From positions 2,896 through 19,180 of the forward strand of contig NW_020170527.1 of the NCBI RefSeq assembly GCF_000524195.1: 16,285 nt of DNA, in the 5' to 3' direction. A model generated the notes under the pieces. It was given only the letters and a program-made list of their open reading frames with translations, ran no database searches and had not been told where the DNA came from. The position numbers were made by a program, and so were the translations under genes. This document shows positions 1 to 8,911 of the stretch, one piece after another. Every line of letters starts with the position of its first letter. Position 1 is the first letter of the stretch. This stretch comes from Echinococcus granulosus. Lineage: Eukaryota > Platyhelminthes > Cestoda > Cyclophyllidea > Taeniidae.

Positions 1-1087
1 GCTTTGTATTATTGCTTTATTTGTAAATGGCCTGCAATCTGCATTCACGTTTTGCAGACCTCTACCATAAGCCTTTTGATTTATTTTCATATATTCTCTC
101 TTTGAAATTCTTAATACTTCTCTGTAATATAATTGGATGCAGTTGAGACTAGTGCGACCAAGCATATGGTTAACTTCGCCAATGAGTGAAACTCAGTGAA
201 TAATGTCATTTTAATCCAAGTTTGCGAAATAAATCCACTTGAAAGAATATTTAACGTCAAATGTGAGTAAAAGAATTCATTGACATAACTGATCTAGTTG
301 TAAGTCCAGTCCCTTTACGAATTGGCTGTAGCATTGAGCCAATCAGACGGCTGTAGGTGGGACTTTTACTGGGGCATTGCTAACTACTCATCGAACTTGC
401 TCATTCTGGCAAGACATAGATCATGTTCTGTAGGGAACCTTAGAGCATGTATCTCACATTTCATTACTTTCATAAACATTGGGCTAAAAACAAAAAACCT
501 TCACATAATTGCCTGGTGAGGTGATTTCCTTATTTATACTCTATGGATTTGCAAATCTCTTATGCTCTACCGTGTTCGAGAGCGACTTCCATGTGTTCGT
601 TTCTCCACAAAAGGCCATGTTCTGCAATCTGTTTGATAGTAAGCTAGATTACATGCACAGTTATTCCCAAAACAAGATAGGCTCTATTATTAAGTGCTTT
701 TACGTCACGGTCTTCTAGGATAGTGTTTCTCAATTTCATACTAGAATGGCTAGCTTAACCTTAAAATGCAATTTTTAAGAGGTTGAGCAAGAAAAATTTT
801 GACATTGTGGATTAATTTAGCACTCAAAATTCGAAAGAACTTGCACGATATTCGTCATTGTGTCTGCAGCCATCCTAATCACCCATGGGCAACACTTGAG
901 TAGAAGAAATTAGCGCTTAAAGCACCAAACACCTTTTCGTAAAGATTTCGCCTATTTTTATAATGTTAAAGTCATTTAACAGAAACTCTATGCCGAAATT
1001 TCATGGCATAGCGTGTCACAAATTGCTCCCCTTAGACACAATCAAATAGCTTGATATTTGCGCACTATAAATTGATAACAAACTTAC
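1..1087. other. gene-free stretch at the left edge
   Basis: I see no supportable gene. Two short plus-strand open frames (322-519 and 509-718) show no family resemblance, no convincing splice sites and ordinary AT-rich composition, so I treat them as chance. The minus-strand exon at 1088-1256 ends in a strong GTAAGT donor, so this stretch should start with an intron of that gene and may hold its later exons, but I could not identify one. A small perfect inverted repeat sits at 988-1011. Confidence 0.5.
988..1011. repeat. short perfect inverted repeat
   Basis: CTATGCC at 988-994 is matched by GGCATAG at 1005-1011 across a 10-nt spacer. It lies in presumed intron DNA on the minus strand, just downstream of the donor at 1087. 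Seven-base arms occur by chance at this length, so it may mean nothing. Confidence 0.3.
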
Positions 1088-1256
1088 GTTTGATGTACTA
1101 TTACTGTCACAGCAGAGTATTTGCTTTGCGTTCCATGTGAGAGATATGACAAAACCATTATACTGCCATACGCAGTCAGTGCTGCATGTAAAACAGCTAC
1201 CGATTCTTCGCCAACTAGTAGAGGTACCAATTTGCGATAATCTTCGGGTACGTTGT
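1088..1256 (-). CDS. exon of unassigned protein, possibly the tail of the FANCD2-like gene
   Basis: A minus-strand exon with textbook borders: a pyrimidine-rich acceptor (ccgtttccag) just before 1256 and a consensus donor (CAAAC|gtaagt) after 1088. The frame starting two bases in stays open for all 55 codons and reads NVPEDYRKLVPLLVGEE and on through GSIMVLSYLSHG. I do not recognise the family. An upstream frame covering about 1400-1283 (ending HLKDAGHIDEPCK) would join in frame if a 26-nt gap (1257-1282, gtgaaa...ttccag) were spliced out, but that is very short for an intron. The position, right after FANCD2-like exons on the same strand, suggests the C-terminal end of that gene. A separate gene is possible. 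Confidence 0.4.
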
Positions 1257-1315
1257 CTGGAAACGGAGTGAGCACTTTTCACCTTTACAAGGCTCGTCGA
1301 TATGTCCTGCATCCT

Positions 1316-1749
1316 TTAGGTGATGAGCAGACGGCACGTAGATGTGCGACTGTTGAGCTCCACTAGGCTCTGTCTCAATAGAATGTCTCTACATAGCGGT
1401 GCGACAATAGGCAGCAATTCTTTTGCACCATGGACCATCAAATTTAACTTCTTAATGCAAGTCAGGACTGCACACGTTTTACGGAGAACAGTGACAATGT
1501 GCTGCTGGCTGATAGAGTAGATGCTAAAAAGTGATTTTCCTTTCAAATTATTCTGATAATATTTGTAAGCATTGCGGAGGCCTTCTGGTGAATACTTTGA
1601 AGTTTCAAATAGCCCAAACACTATAACGCTTCCAAGCCCTCCTCTTACTTTTCTACCTTTACTTGTAAAGAACGCTAGGTTTTGTAGCGCACTCAAATTA
1701 CTTATTGAGCTTGACAATTCACGCGACAGATCGAGAGGCAAACAGTTGC
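1316..1749 (-). CDS. FANCD2: FANCD2-like C-terminal exon (tentative)
   Basis: A minus-strand frame of about 144 codons. It is preceded by a strong acceptor (cttttaatttcacacag, exon from 1749) and closes at a TAA at 1316-1318. In the last third, NLMVHGAKELLPIVAPLC and then SLVELNSRTSTCRLL follow, without gaps, the pattern of the FANCD2 C-terminal helices as I remember them (LFVEAFLKQCMPLL, then SLLETFQLDTRLL). The first residues (LPLDLSRELSS) sit where that family has a TLTRHTF-like segment. The middle, rich in G, K and R, has no counterpart and contains candidate donors (gtaaag, gtaaga), so it could be an intron that happens to stay open. After the TAA the same frame continues MQDISTSLVK, which also resembles the next FANCD2 segment, so the stop could be a lesion. 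FANCD2 is the monoubiquitinated partner of FANCI in interstrand-crosslink repair in the nucleus. The call is by memory of the family only. Confidence 0.35.
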
Positions 1750-1815
1750 CTGTGTGAAATTAAAAGACCGTCTGAACCAGAAAACCGAACTGACATTCTA
1801 TCACTTTGTACATCG

Positions 1816-1861
1816 TAACTCAGTGAGTGCAATTGCATTACATTCTGGCGAGTTCAAATCC
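1816..1861 (+). repeat. tRNA-like A-box/B-box pair (degenerate, SINE-like)
   Basis: TAACTCAGTGAG at 1816-1826 resembles a tRNA A box. GAGTTCAAATCC at 1850-1861 resembles a tRNA B box and T loop, and its flanks can pair (GCGAG with CTCGC). The spacing, 36 nt between box starts, is shorter than in a tRNA, and there is no matching acceptor stem or clear anticodon arm. It is therefore not a functional tRNA gene. It could be a relic of a tRNA-derived SINE inside the presumed intron of the minus-strand gene, or coincidence. Confidence 0.25.
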
Positions 1862-1881
1862 TCGCTATTTTAGTTAGTTTG

Positions 1882-2112
1882 TCAGAACCACTTTTCGGCC
1901 TCTCTCGAGAAGCATTGCCCTTCACGGTACTCGCCAACGCGCTGTATTTTGCTGATAGTGCACCCTAAGGTGGACATTGAGAAAATGATGGCAATGGTCA
2001 AGGCGAATTGGGTTTGAACATGACTTATTTCGGAACACCAAATGAGGGCTTCGAAATATTTCAATCTTCTAGGTTCTATCAGTGAAGATGTACCATCTAC
2101 TTTTGTGCACAC
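1882..2112 (-). CDS. FANCD2: FANCD2-like exon, C-terminal helical repeats (tentative)
   Basis: A minus-strand frame of 76 codons that also stays open upstream to about 2135, where there is an AG. The segment YFEALIWCSEISHVQTQFAL followed by TIAIIFSMSTL matches the spacing of a FANCD2 helix pair (HYLQNFHQSIPSFQCAL, then LLMVILEKS), and the next residues, SKIQRVGEYREGQCF, fall where that family has KIASLARQFL. The match is weak residue by residue but is in the right order relative to the exon at 1316-1749. The donor is uncertain: candidates are gtaccg or gtgaag near 1930-1940, before the TGA that closes the frame. The alternative is a chance frame; the hydrophobic pattern and colinearity make me prefer an exon. 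Confidence 0.35.
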   Translation of the reverse strand: MCTKVDGTSSLIEPRRLKYFEALIWCSEISHVQTQFALTIAIIFSMSTLGCTISKIQRVGEYREGQCFSREAEKWF

Positions 2113-2135
2113 AAACCACCACTTTATTTGAAAGT

Positions 2136-4339
2136 CTTAGTAGTTCTTGCAAATATGGATCAAGTTGTTTTGCACTTTTAAGTAATAAAAACCGCGTGGC
2201 GTTTAAAAAAGTGCTGTATTATAAGTTTGTGCTTCCATTTATTTATGTTTGAAGTGCAAGTGCAGATTTCTTAATTTATTTTCCTGCTGAAAATTTCACC
2301 CGTTTTGTCACTATTGGCAGAACTAATCCCTTAATATACTATAGTGTACGTGGTCGTGAGTTTGCGGACTTTAGATAGTTTGCTTTTAAATTATCCTTCA
2401 CCTTTTTTATTGATATAAACTTTTCAGCAGGTGGTGGCACAAATTAGTATTTTTAAAAAATTTTAATTTTCTTTAAACAGGAGCATTTGCAATTTCGGCT
2501 CTAATAAAACACTCTTTTGCAAGATGCTGATATATAATTTGTCTCAGTTTGCCCTATTTGAGACTTGACATTTTTTGCATTAGCAGCGTCTTTACAACAG
2601 TTTAAACTCCCGTGGTGTGGTCTGCTAACACATTTAAGTTCTCTATTGGCTTATAATGAGCAGAAATTCTAGTATACACGCGACCTACCTCGGTTTGTCA
2701 ACAATGGTTGAGCCTTAAATAGGAACAAAACCTAGTTGTACAATTGCCTTTATAACCAAGGGAAGCAAAAGTTCAGTTAACTGGCTAGCTATTTAGTTCG
2801 AATTACACATATAGGCCTTTCGATCAAGTGCTACATTTACCTTAAAGTAGATAAATAATTAGGTGTGTAGGTAGACCACTCAGGTGACGTGGTAAGTTCG
2901 TACGATGAAGTACGATGAATAAATCCCAAAGAGGTGGGTGGCTTTTCAATTATTTCCCAGAATTACAACAGGGGAAATATCAAAGATGTGTGCACCTCAA
3001 TGAAAATGAGTGAAGAGGATGGAGGTGTGGGAGAGGAGTAACATTATTTGACTTCGCGTAACACTGCTTCATCCTTGTGTCTGAAAACGAGAGCAAGTCA
3101 CCGCTATTTGGAGGCAAGATTGGTATATGAGGGCTTTCGTGCGTAGCGAAACACATGGTTCAGCTTACCTTAGTTTACAAGGAAGCAGAATAGGGTAAGG
3201 TAGAGCAGCGTTCCAATTAAAGTTGGGAGGAAGAAAGTGATGGCATCCTCCATTGACATTCGCTTTGTCAGCTTTACAGTACAAGCTATACCAGTTCATG
3301 CAGCATTCAGCACTTTGGGACTTTGCACTCTGTTGCACACCGATGGACTAGCATCCACATACACGACCTTCCTCAACAGATCAGACCTGCAGAAAATGTT
3401 ACTTCCATTAAATTGATTTGTGATGCGGGACGATGCACCAATCGTAGAGTGGGGCATTTCCAGCATGTACACCATGATACTATTAAAAGTGCCAAAATCG
3501 ATAGTCATATCCATGCCCTTGTAATTGCTCACACCCGATTAGGATGTCAAACAAGTTCCAAGTTTTATGATTGAGAATGCTGCACATGGATAAACGCATT
3601 GAGCATCATGGCCTGTCTACGGTAATTTGGAAATTATTATAGGATTTTCTTTGCTGTAACGCGAACTGACACTACTACTTTTAAAAAGAAAATGTTGTAG
3701 CAAATGCGGGTGTTCATTGCATAAAACCCTGGTGTTTACTCATAAAATTTTTTGTCTGCGTTTAAAAGCTCGGGTGACAACCTTTATTTCATTTTGAAAA
3801 GAAAGTAATATGCGATAAATAAAGCGGATAAAAGTAGATTACTTGCATCATGATCCACTAGTTGCACAAGCGGGATTGATTATTATCAAGCAGGAGTACA
3901 TAATTGGTGTGTACGGGCAAATTCTTGAAGTCGATGAAAGACTGGCTTCTTAAGAAACAATAAATGAATTTTAGGTTTATGCCTAACCAACAAGTGCGGT
4001 GAAAACAGATAAATGACAAACTTAAGTGGCGACTGTGCCTTTGGTTTGGTCTAGGTGGCTTTTAACGGTACCGAAATTGGGCATCATACTTGACTAAGTT
4101 ATCCACTTTCACACTCATGTATCCTTAAGTTAAAAGGAGTAAATATGCGTTGCTCGTTACCCAGAAACTGAACAATTTAACGATTTCTCTTAGAATCCAA
4201 TTTTATTTCTTCAAAGTTTGTTGCTTCCTTTCTCCTTAGAGCATTTGAAAGCTCTTTTCATGGGTGCATTTAGCATCCAAATAACGGATTTGCTTGTATT
4301 ACCAATCTCCAGTAAATTATTGAATATACCGATGCCGAA
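2136..4339. other. gene-free stretch, presumed intron or spacer
   Basis: No recognised gene. At 3296-3574 both strands stay open for about 80 codons (minus 3296-3532, plus 3323-3574), but neither translation resembles a family I know and neither has good splice borders. A 10-bp tandem duplication (GTACGATGAA twice) lies at 2900-2919. If the minus-strand clusters on either side belong to one FANCD2-like gene, this stretch should contain intron and perhaps undetected exons for its central region. Confidence 0.4.
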
Positions 4340-4347
4340 TATATAAG
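4340..4347 (+). promoter_or_regulatory. TATA-like element upstream of the glucuronosyltransferase gene
   Basis: TATATAAG lies about 270 bp upstream of the ATG at 4617 on the coding strand, and a second AT-rich motif (GTATAAA) follows near 4366. In AT-rich DNA such strings are common. I mark it only because of its position and orientation; no transcription start can be read from the sequence. Confidence 0.2.
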
Positions 4348-4616
4348 TAGAAATGGGAGAGGTGGTATAAACTCTTGTGCTTCTAGCAGTATAATCACTC
4401 GTAATGTCTTGAAGAAGATATTATTGAGCATGGCAGATTATCTTTAACCAGATTTACACTTGTGTGAATAACAAGGAGTAGAGAGTGCTTCAGCCAATCA
4501 CTCTATCGTGTGCTACACTTAAACCGCCTGATCTTTATACATATCTGCAGAGCGTTTTGTATATTAATGGACTAATACTGCCTCTACCCAACACGAAGCA
4601 GGACCTTAAGAAAAAA

Positions 4617-6125
4617 ATGGGGCGAATCCTAATACTGGTGTTGCTTTTGACCTTTATCTACGCCATCACATTGGCAATTCGGCGGTATCATCGTAAAACA
4701 ATCTTTGTAATCACACCGACCTACTCACGCCCGAACCAGAAGCCCGAATTAGTACGGCTCTGTACTGTTTTATGTACTGCTAGAGATGTGCATTGGATAG
4801 TGATTGAAGACGCAAGAAATAAAAGTAGGTAGGCATCTTGTTGCTTTGTGAATATTGCTTATTTTACAATTTCTGTTACTCAGTGTTCACTTCTAACAAT
4901 AATTTTCGTCAAGAGCATTGGCTCAATTTCTCGAAGACTGCGGTCTGCCCTACACTCACTTGAATGCCCCAACAATATCGAATACCAGTCGTATTCGAGG
5001 GTCAGCCCAACGTAACGAAGCTCTTAAGTGGCTAAGAACGAACTTTCGGCCGATGAGGAAGTCCGGAGTCGTATACTTTGCCGATGATGACAACACGTAT
5101 CATCCAGAATTGTTTGACGAAGTAGGTGGCTCCCACCTTTATTTTCTAAATTATTTAATTTCCATTTTTTTCACATAAGACAGTTTATTGCTTCCTAATT
5201 AATTAGTGGTCTTATCCTTAAAGGGATCCAGTTATTTTGGAATCTGACCCCTTTTAGGCATGGTGCATATTTGGGATTGAATCAAAGGTAGCTAAGTATA
5301 CATATTCGCAAAACCACTTGTTAACATTTTGCATAAGTTTTTAATTTAAGTACCACCATTAAGTAAGTTTAACGCAAAAAACCCTCTTAAAATGCCGTCT
5401 ATGAGGTTGCTTTAAGGACAACTGCGAAGGTTTGGGGTTTAGCGTTGGTGCACTTAGAGTTAGAGAAAAAAATATCCTCGTTTCGGCATAGATCTACGTT
5501 ACCGAAAATTCTATGCGTAGGAAGCAGTACCATACACTTCATCGGTGATTGCATTTGCAAAATTTACTTAAACCATTAGAACAAGCTTTATTCTAAAGCA
5601 TCAATCTCAACAGGAATTAAGTAGAAAGAGGTTAAGTAGAATTTATGAAATTGATTTAGATGCGAACATTGGAGAATGGAGCAACGTGGCCCGTAGGCTT
5701 GATAGCTGATTCTGACTGGGAGGGATGCATCACTGACCCTAATGATCGCAAAAAGATTTCCGATTTTTGGTCTAATTATGCACCCGATCGGAATTTCCCT
5801 ATTGATATGGCAGCCTTTGCAGTCAATCTCAATCTGATTTTGGAACACTCAAACGCCCTGTTTGATGACAAGGCTGTCGGAGTCCAAGAGGGCCTAATAC
5901 TTACCGGTCTTGGCTTTAAGAACGCCTACGAATTGGAGCCCAAAGCTGATGGCTGCAGGAAGGTGAGCCTATTTTCACTAAACTTGATGCCCTTTCTTGC
6001 CTCTTGACCAGTAGATTTATACTTAAGTACGCAGATGGTCTTTTTAGATCCTTGTTTGGCATACGAAATCAACCAAACAGGAGGTGAAAGTGAATGGGCC
6101 AGCTACCATTAAGAATATGTTATAA
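4617..6125 (+). CDS. B3GAT: galactosylgalactosylxylosylprotein 3-beta-glucuronosyltransferase (GT43 family), four exons, intact
   Basis: This Golgi type II enzyme moves glucuronic acid from UDP-GlcUA to galactose. In the GlcAT-I branch this completes the tetrasaccharide linker of heparan and chondroitin proteoglycans. Exons are 4617-4824, 4916-5121, 5660-5962 and 6048-6125, with GT-AG introns of 91, 538 and 85 bp and phases 1, 0 and 0. They join to 264 residues. M1-R3 is the cytoplasmic tail and residues 4-21 form the membrane anchor. The catalytic fold begins almost at once with FVITPTYSRPNQ (30-41). Landmarks are EDA (64-66), GLPYTHL (79-85), RGSAQRNEALKWLR (97-110), the metal-binding FADDDNTY (124-131), WPVGL (148-152), PIDMAAFAVN (185-194), the probable catalytic base E215 in VQE, ELEPKA (229-234) and VWHT (242-245, UDP-contacting histidine). 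The splice after codon 69 creates NKT, a potential N-glycosylation site. The start is the first in-frame ATG and sits right before the anchor. Human family members are longer (about 330 residues), mainly because of a stem that is nearly absent here. GlcAT-I, -P and -S cannot be told apart by eye. Confidence 0.93.
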
Positions 6126-7778
6126 GACTTGTAAAATGTGCATTATCTGCAGTATTTGCCCCCAACTTTTGATATAAAATTCTTGCTTTACTAATTGTTG
6201 TGCCAGCTGTAATGATGTCTGTAACCTCATCCACACTCATTTCTTAGAAATATTCTTCCCGGCTGCCACATGTTCATGTATTTTGCGTTGGTTTTTGTTT
6301 GAATGTGTGGAAAGTTAGGAGAAATGCTTTTTTAAAGCACAGAAGCTCGATGCATCTTCAAAGATTTTAAAGTGAATACAGTATAAATTTCATCTTTGGC
6401 CATCACTTAACAATGACACTCCGAAGTGAGTCCAGATCAAGAACACATTTTATTGAAGCAATTTACCAGGCGAGGCTTATCTCTAGATTTCCTTCTTGAG
6501 CACCGACAATTTTTGATGACATGCCAACCAAACTACAGCGAGGCAGTGCTGTAACAAATTTAACGGTTTTGTACCCTTAAAACAAGTTGAGTGCATAGAC
6601 AGTGACATCCTTATGTAAGCGATGAATAGAATATTTTTAGGTTGTCGAGGCGTAAAGAAGGTATGAGTCTGTTTTCGCCTCCGGATTTAAAGGCAACTGC
6701 TTTGTCGCCTGATTATTTCCCACCTTAGGGCTCAGTCAGACACAAATTACGGCAAAATGCACATATGACATTCTGCGTATATTTACAGTCAATAGTAACT
6801 TTGAAAAGCCGCATTTAGATGGTCTTCTGAATGAACCCCGAGAAAAGGCTGAGGCGCAAACTGTGGAATAAAACAGTTTTGCTTTGTAAACGATGCTAAT
6901 ACCAATTGAACCATATGAGACCTACTGATGTACCCAATTGTTGTCATGACAATGCGCAACGTTTATTCAGACAGGTTACGGACTGCTGAACTGCACTGAA
7001 ATTCGTCACAGGAAGTACGTTAGTAGTGATGGACACAACGTTCATACTAGAATATTCATACACCACCTAATTTACTTCATTTTTGTTAGCTTTTATTTTT
7101 TTTGGTTTGTATTTTTCGTAATTGGACATTATGACGCCCTAGTAAATATACCAGCGATTTAGGCTTATCAGATAGAGATTTTCATAACGGTTGTATTTAA
7201 TTCGTTGTTTATAAAATGCCTACGACTTCTATCCATTTTTCATTATTTAAAATTGCAAAATGGAATGCAACTTTCCACCTACCTCAAAATAATTTTGCAA
7301 CTCATTTGAAACCAAAAAGGAACAGTGTAATTAAAAATTTGTTGCTTTTATACAAAAGTCATGATGTAGGAGAACATCAGTTGCTTTTCAAATTCTTACA
7401 AAGATCATTCAAACTTTGCTAAAATTGCTAACGATTGAGTTTTGCTATCCCACCAAGTTATGTAGAATTCATATTATCAAAGTGGGAGGGCAGGAAGGGG
7501 GAGGGTCAAGTCCAATAACTTCATCAAACACCTTATTTCCCATGCAATGTTAAACGTGCTATAACACTTTGTTCCTACCAGATAAAAAAAAGGTTCTTAA
7601 TTTAGCTTTATTAAAAACAAATGAAATAATGAAGACAAACAGGACCACATGCATACTTTGGTCACAATTTTGTGACATTTCTTATATCGACTAAGGTCTA
7701 TAAATAGCGTTACAAAGGGATTAGAAATGTGTTTAATATCACATTTTGCAATTTTGTATGTATGCACCTTACCAGATA
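6126..7778. other. gene-free stretch after the glucuronosyltransferase
   Basis: It begins with the 3' untranslated region of the plus-strand gene. The nearest canonical AATAAA on that strand that I see is near 6868; weaker variants (ATAAAA near 6174, AATACA near 6376) are closer. No further gene is recognised. The open frame at 7216-7422 (plus) looks like chance AT-rich translation, and the minus-strand frame 7597-7782 is a read-through of the putative intron that follows the exon at 7779-8002. Confidence 0.4.
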
Positions 7779-8002
7779 TCATCTATCAATAAAGGAAATC
7801 GACCACAGCAATTGGATTGCGCACTTGTGAGCACGTTTAGCATCGGAGTGCTGGTCGCTGTATTGAGCTTTTAATCTCTCTAGTCCTCCGTTGGCGGGCA
7901 ATAATACCACTGCTCCGGTAGTAAATACCGGCCCTACTATGTGCAAAATAGGCATTGTCAGTGGCAATGCGCCTCGTGCCATCTTTCCCTCATCGTGGTC
8001 GT
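7779..8002 (-). CDS. FANCD2: FANCD2-like exon, central region
   Basis: A minus-strand block following the acceptor gtgtcttag, exon from 8002. It joins the exon at 8258-8498 in phase: T plus AC gives a codon, and the reading runs LFYGAYLYDHDEGKMARG. The segment ILHIVGPVFTTGAVVLLPA aligns with the FANCD2 stretch KLIGIIGAVTMAGIMAADR, and after a similar interval SDAKRAHKCAIQLLWS aligns with EQCTQVTSLLQLVHS. A good donor (gtaagg) lies at 7772-7767, but this frame meets a TGA at 7781-7779 just before it. Either the true donor is further upstream (for example a GTGCGC), or the gene is damaged here, or the exon uses another frame near its end. The family assignment rests on order and spacing of motifs recalled from memory. 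Confidence 0.45.
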
Positions 8003-8257
8003 CTAAGACACTAGGTTTGTTGTGTAGGTTGGTAGTGCTTCAATCACAGGAGGACCGGGTCCAACCTGTAGAATGATTTTGGTGTGTATGTGGACATCAC
8101 ATAGGTGTTACTAACATCTAAATAGGCACAAAAAAAGAAAACCATTTGCTACCTGACACTCGATATATTGTAGAGAGATGTGCAGTTTGTCTTACTGGAC
8201 AGGAGTACTCAGTTCAGAGATCAAAGGATAAATATCTCTCTTCTTTCAAAAACTCAC

Positions 8258-8498
8258 AAAGATATGCGCCGTAAAAGAGCCCTTGTAATATGCGGCTTGA
8301 AATTGCATTAGCGGTTGAATGAAATTCCTTGCTAGTATAAAGCCGAAACAAAGTACGAAATAAACTTACTCTAAGTGGTGACTTTGCATTCCCTACCCAG
8401 TGCTTGCATTCATCGTTGGCGAACAATTCAATGAGATTAAAACTATTAAGTGTCTCAAGGGCTGCAACCAATTCTAGATTGGTTCGGTGGAGGAAATC
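8258..8498 (-). CDS. FANCD2: FANCD2-like exon, central region
   Basis: An 80-codon minus-strand exon with excellent borders: acceptor tatcaacttgttggcacag just before 8498 and donor CTTT|gtgagt after 8258, ending in phase 1, which suits the next exon at 8002. ELVAALETLNSF sits where FANCD2 has EVDTALDVLLEL. SPLRVSLFRTLFRLYTSK then matches the FANCD2 segment SPQQIRKLFYVLSTLAFSK almost position for position (SP, R, LF, L, SK). This is the clearest single match for the assignment. FANCD2 pairs with FANCI, clamps DNA after monoubiquitination and promotes interstrand-crosslink repair. The remainder (HSTANAISSRILQGLF) is the linker before the next helix. The join to the preceding block at 8614 is out of phase with the splice sites I can see. 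Confidence 0.5.
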
Positions 8499-8613
8499 CT
8501 GTGCCAACAAGTTGATAAGTTACTTTAAGGAGAAGTGCCCTTAAAGAGCTAGTTTTCCACAGATAATCTGTGGTTTTAGATTACTTTCATCGTCCCAATT
8601 CATCTTATCTTAC
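8499..8613 (-). repeat. short intron carrying two perfect inverted repeats
   Basis: Putative intron of 115 nt between two FANCD2-like blocks, GTAAGA at its 5' end and CAG at its 3' end on the minus strand. It contains CTTTAAGG (8523-8530) paired with CCTTAAAG (8539-8546), and a near-continuous palindrome CCACAGAT-A-ATCTGTGG (8557-8573). Both have eight-base perfect arms. Whether they fold in RNA or are insertion relics cannot be told from this window. Confidence 0.4.
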
Positions 8614-8911
8614 TTCTCTAGTCCAACGAGCTCAACATTTGAACCGAAATGTGCTGTGATGCCCATCAAGGCATTCACAAATTGTTCGCCCGATGCATCA
8701 TTCGCACCATTCCAGCTATCCGTACTGCGTCTTTGCGAACCACCAATGTAAACGCCGTGTCCATATCACCGTCCTTTTTATCAACTAATAGAAACCTATT
8801 ACGAAATCTTGTGCGTCTCTGATGAAGCGGCAAATCGGTGGTGATGAAGTGGTCCAAACCCGTTGCCCACCCTTCACTAATGACTTTCTCCCTCTTGTTC
8901 TTGTAAACCAT
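8614..8911 (-). CDS. FANCD2: FANCD2-like exon block, frame ambiguous
   Basis: Minus-strand coding-like block ending at a good donor (GAGAA|gtaaga) after 8614. Two frames look coding. One runs 8911-8675 (REKVISEGWATGLDHFI at its start, where FANCD2 has YEKTISEAWIKAIE) and stops at TGA. The other, open from about 8790 to the donor, reads GEQFVNALMGITAHFGSN then VELVGLE, close to the FANCD2 segment QEVVGALVTHICSGNEAEV. The FANCD2 stretch between these two anchors is about 125 residues in vertebrates and shorter here. A frame change inside the block could reflect an undetected small intron, a sequencing error or decay. From this donor (phase 2) the next exon at 8498 is not in frame. I am fairly sure the second half belongs to the FANCD2-like gene; the first half is weaker. 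The N-terminal exons should lie above 8911 and were not recognised. Confidence 0.42.

Noticed and set aside
322..718. Two overlapping plus-strand open frames near the left edge
   Set aside because: Short, no family resemblance, no splice signals, and frames of this length are expected by chance.
3296..3574. Opposing open frames of about 80 codons on both strands
   Set aside because: Open on both strands with no recognisable motif. I tested the minus-strand frame against the FANCD2 region expected here and found no match.
4485..4616. In-frame extension upstream of the glucuronosyltransferase ATG
   Set aside because: The extension has no ATG, and the anchor follows directly after the ATG at 4617, as expected for a type II Golgi enzyme.
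5588..5848. Minus-strand open frame over exon 3 of the glucuronosyltransferase
   Set aside because: It is the antisense shadow of a clearly coding exon.
6420..6560. Possible extra FANCD2-like exon on the minus strand (HCLAVVWLACHQ after a TGTTACAG acceptor)
   Set aside because: Only a few hydrophobic positions fit, the frame soon stops, and no matching donor was found.
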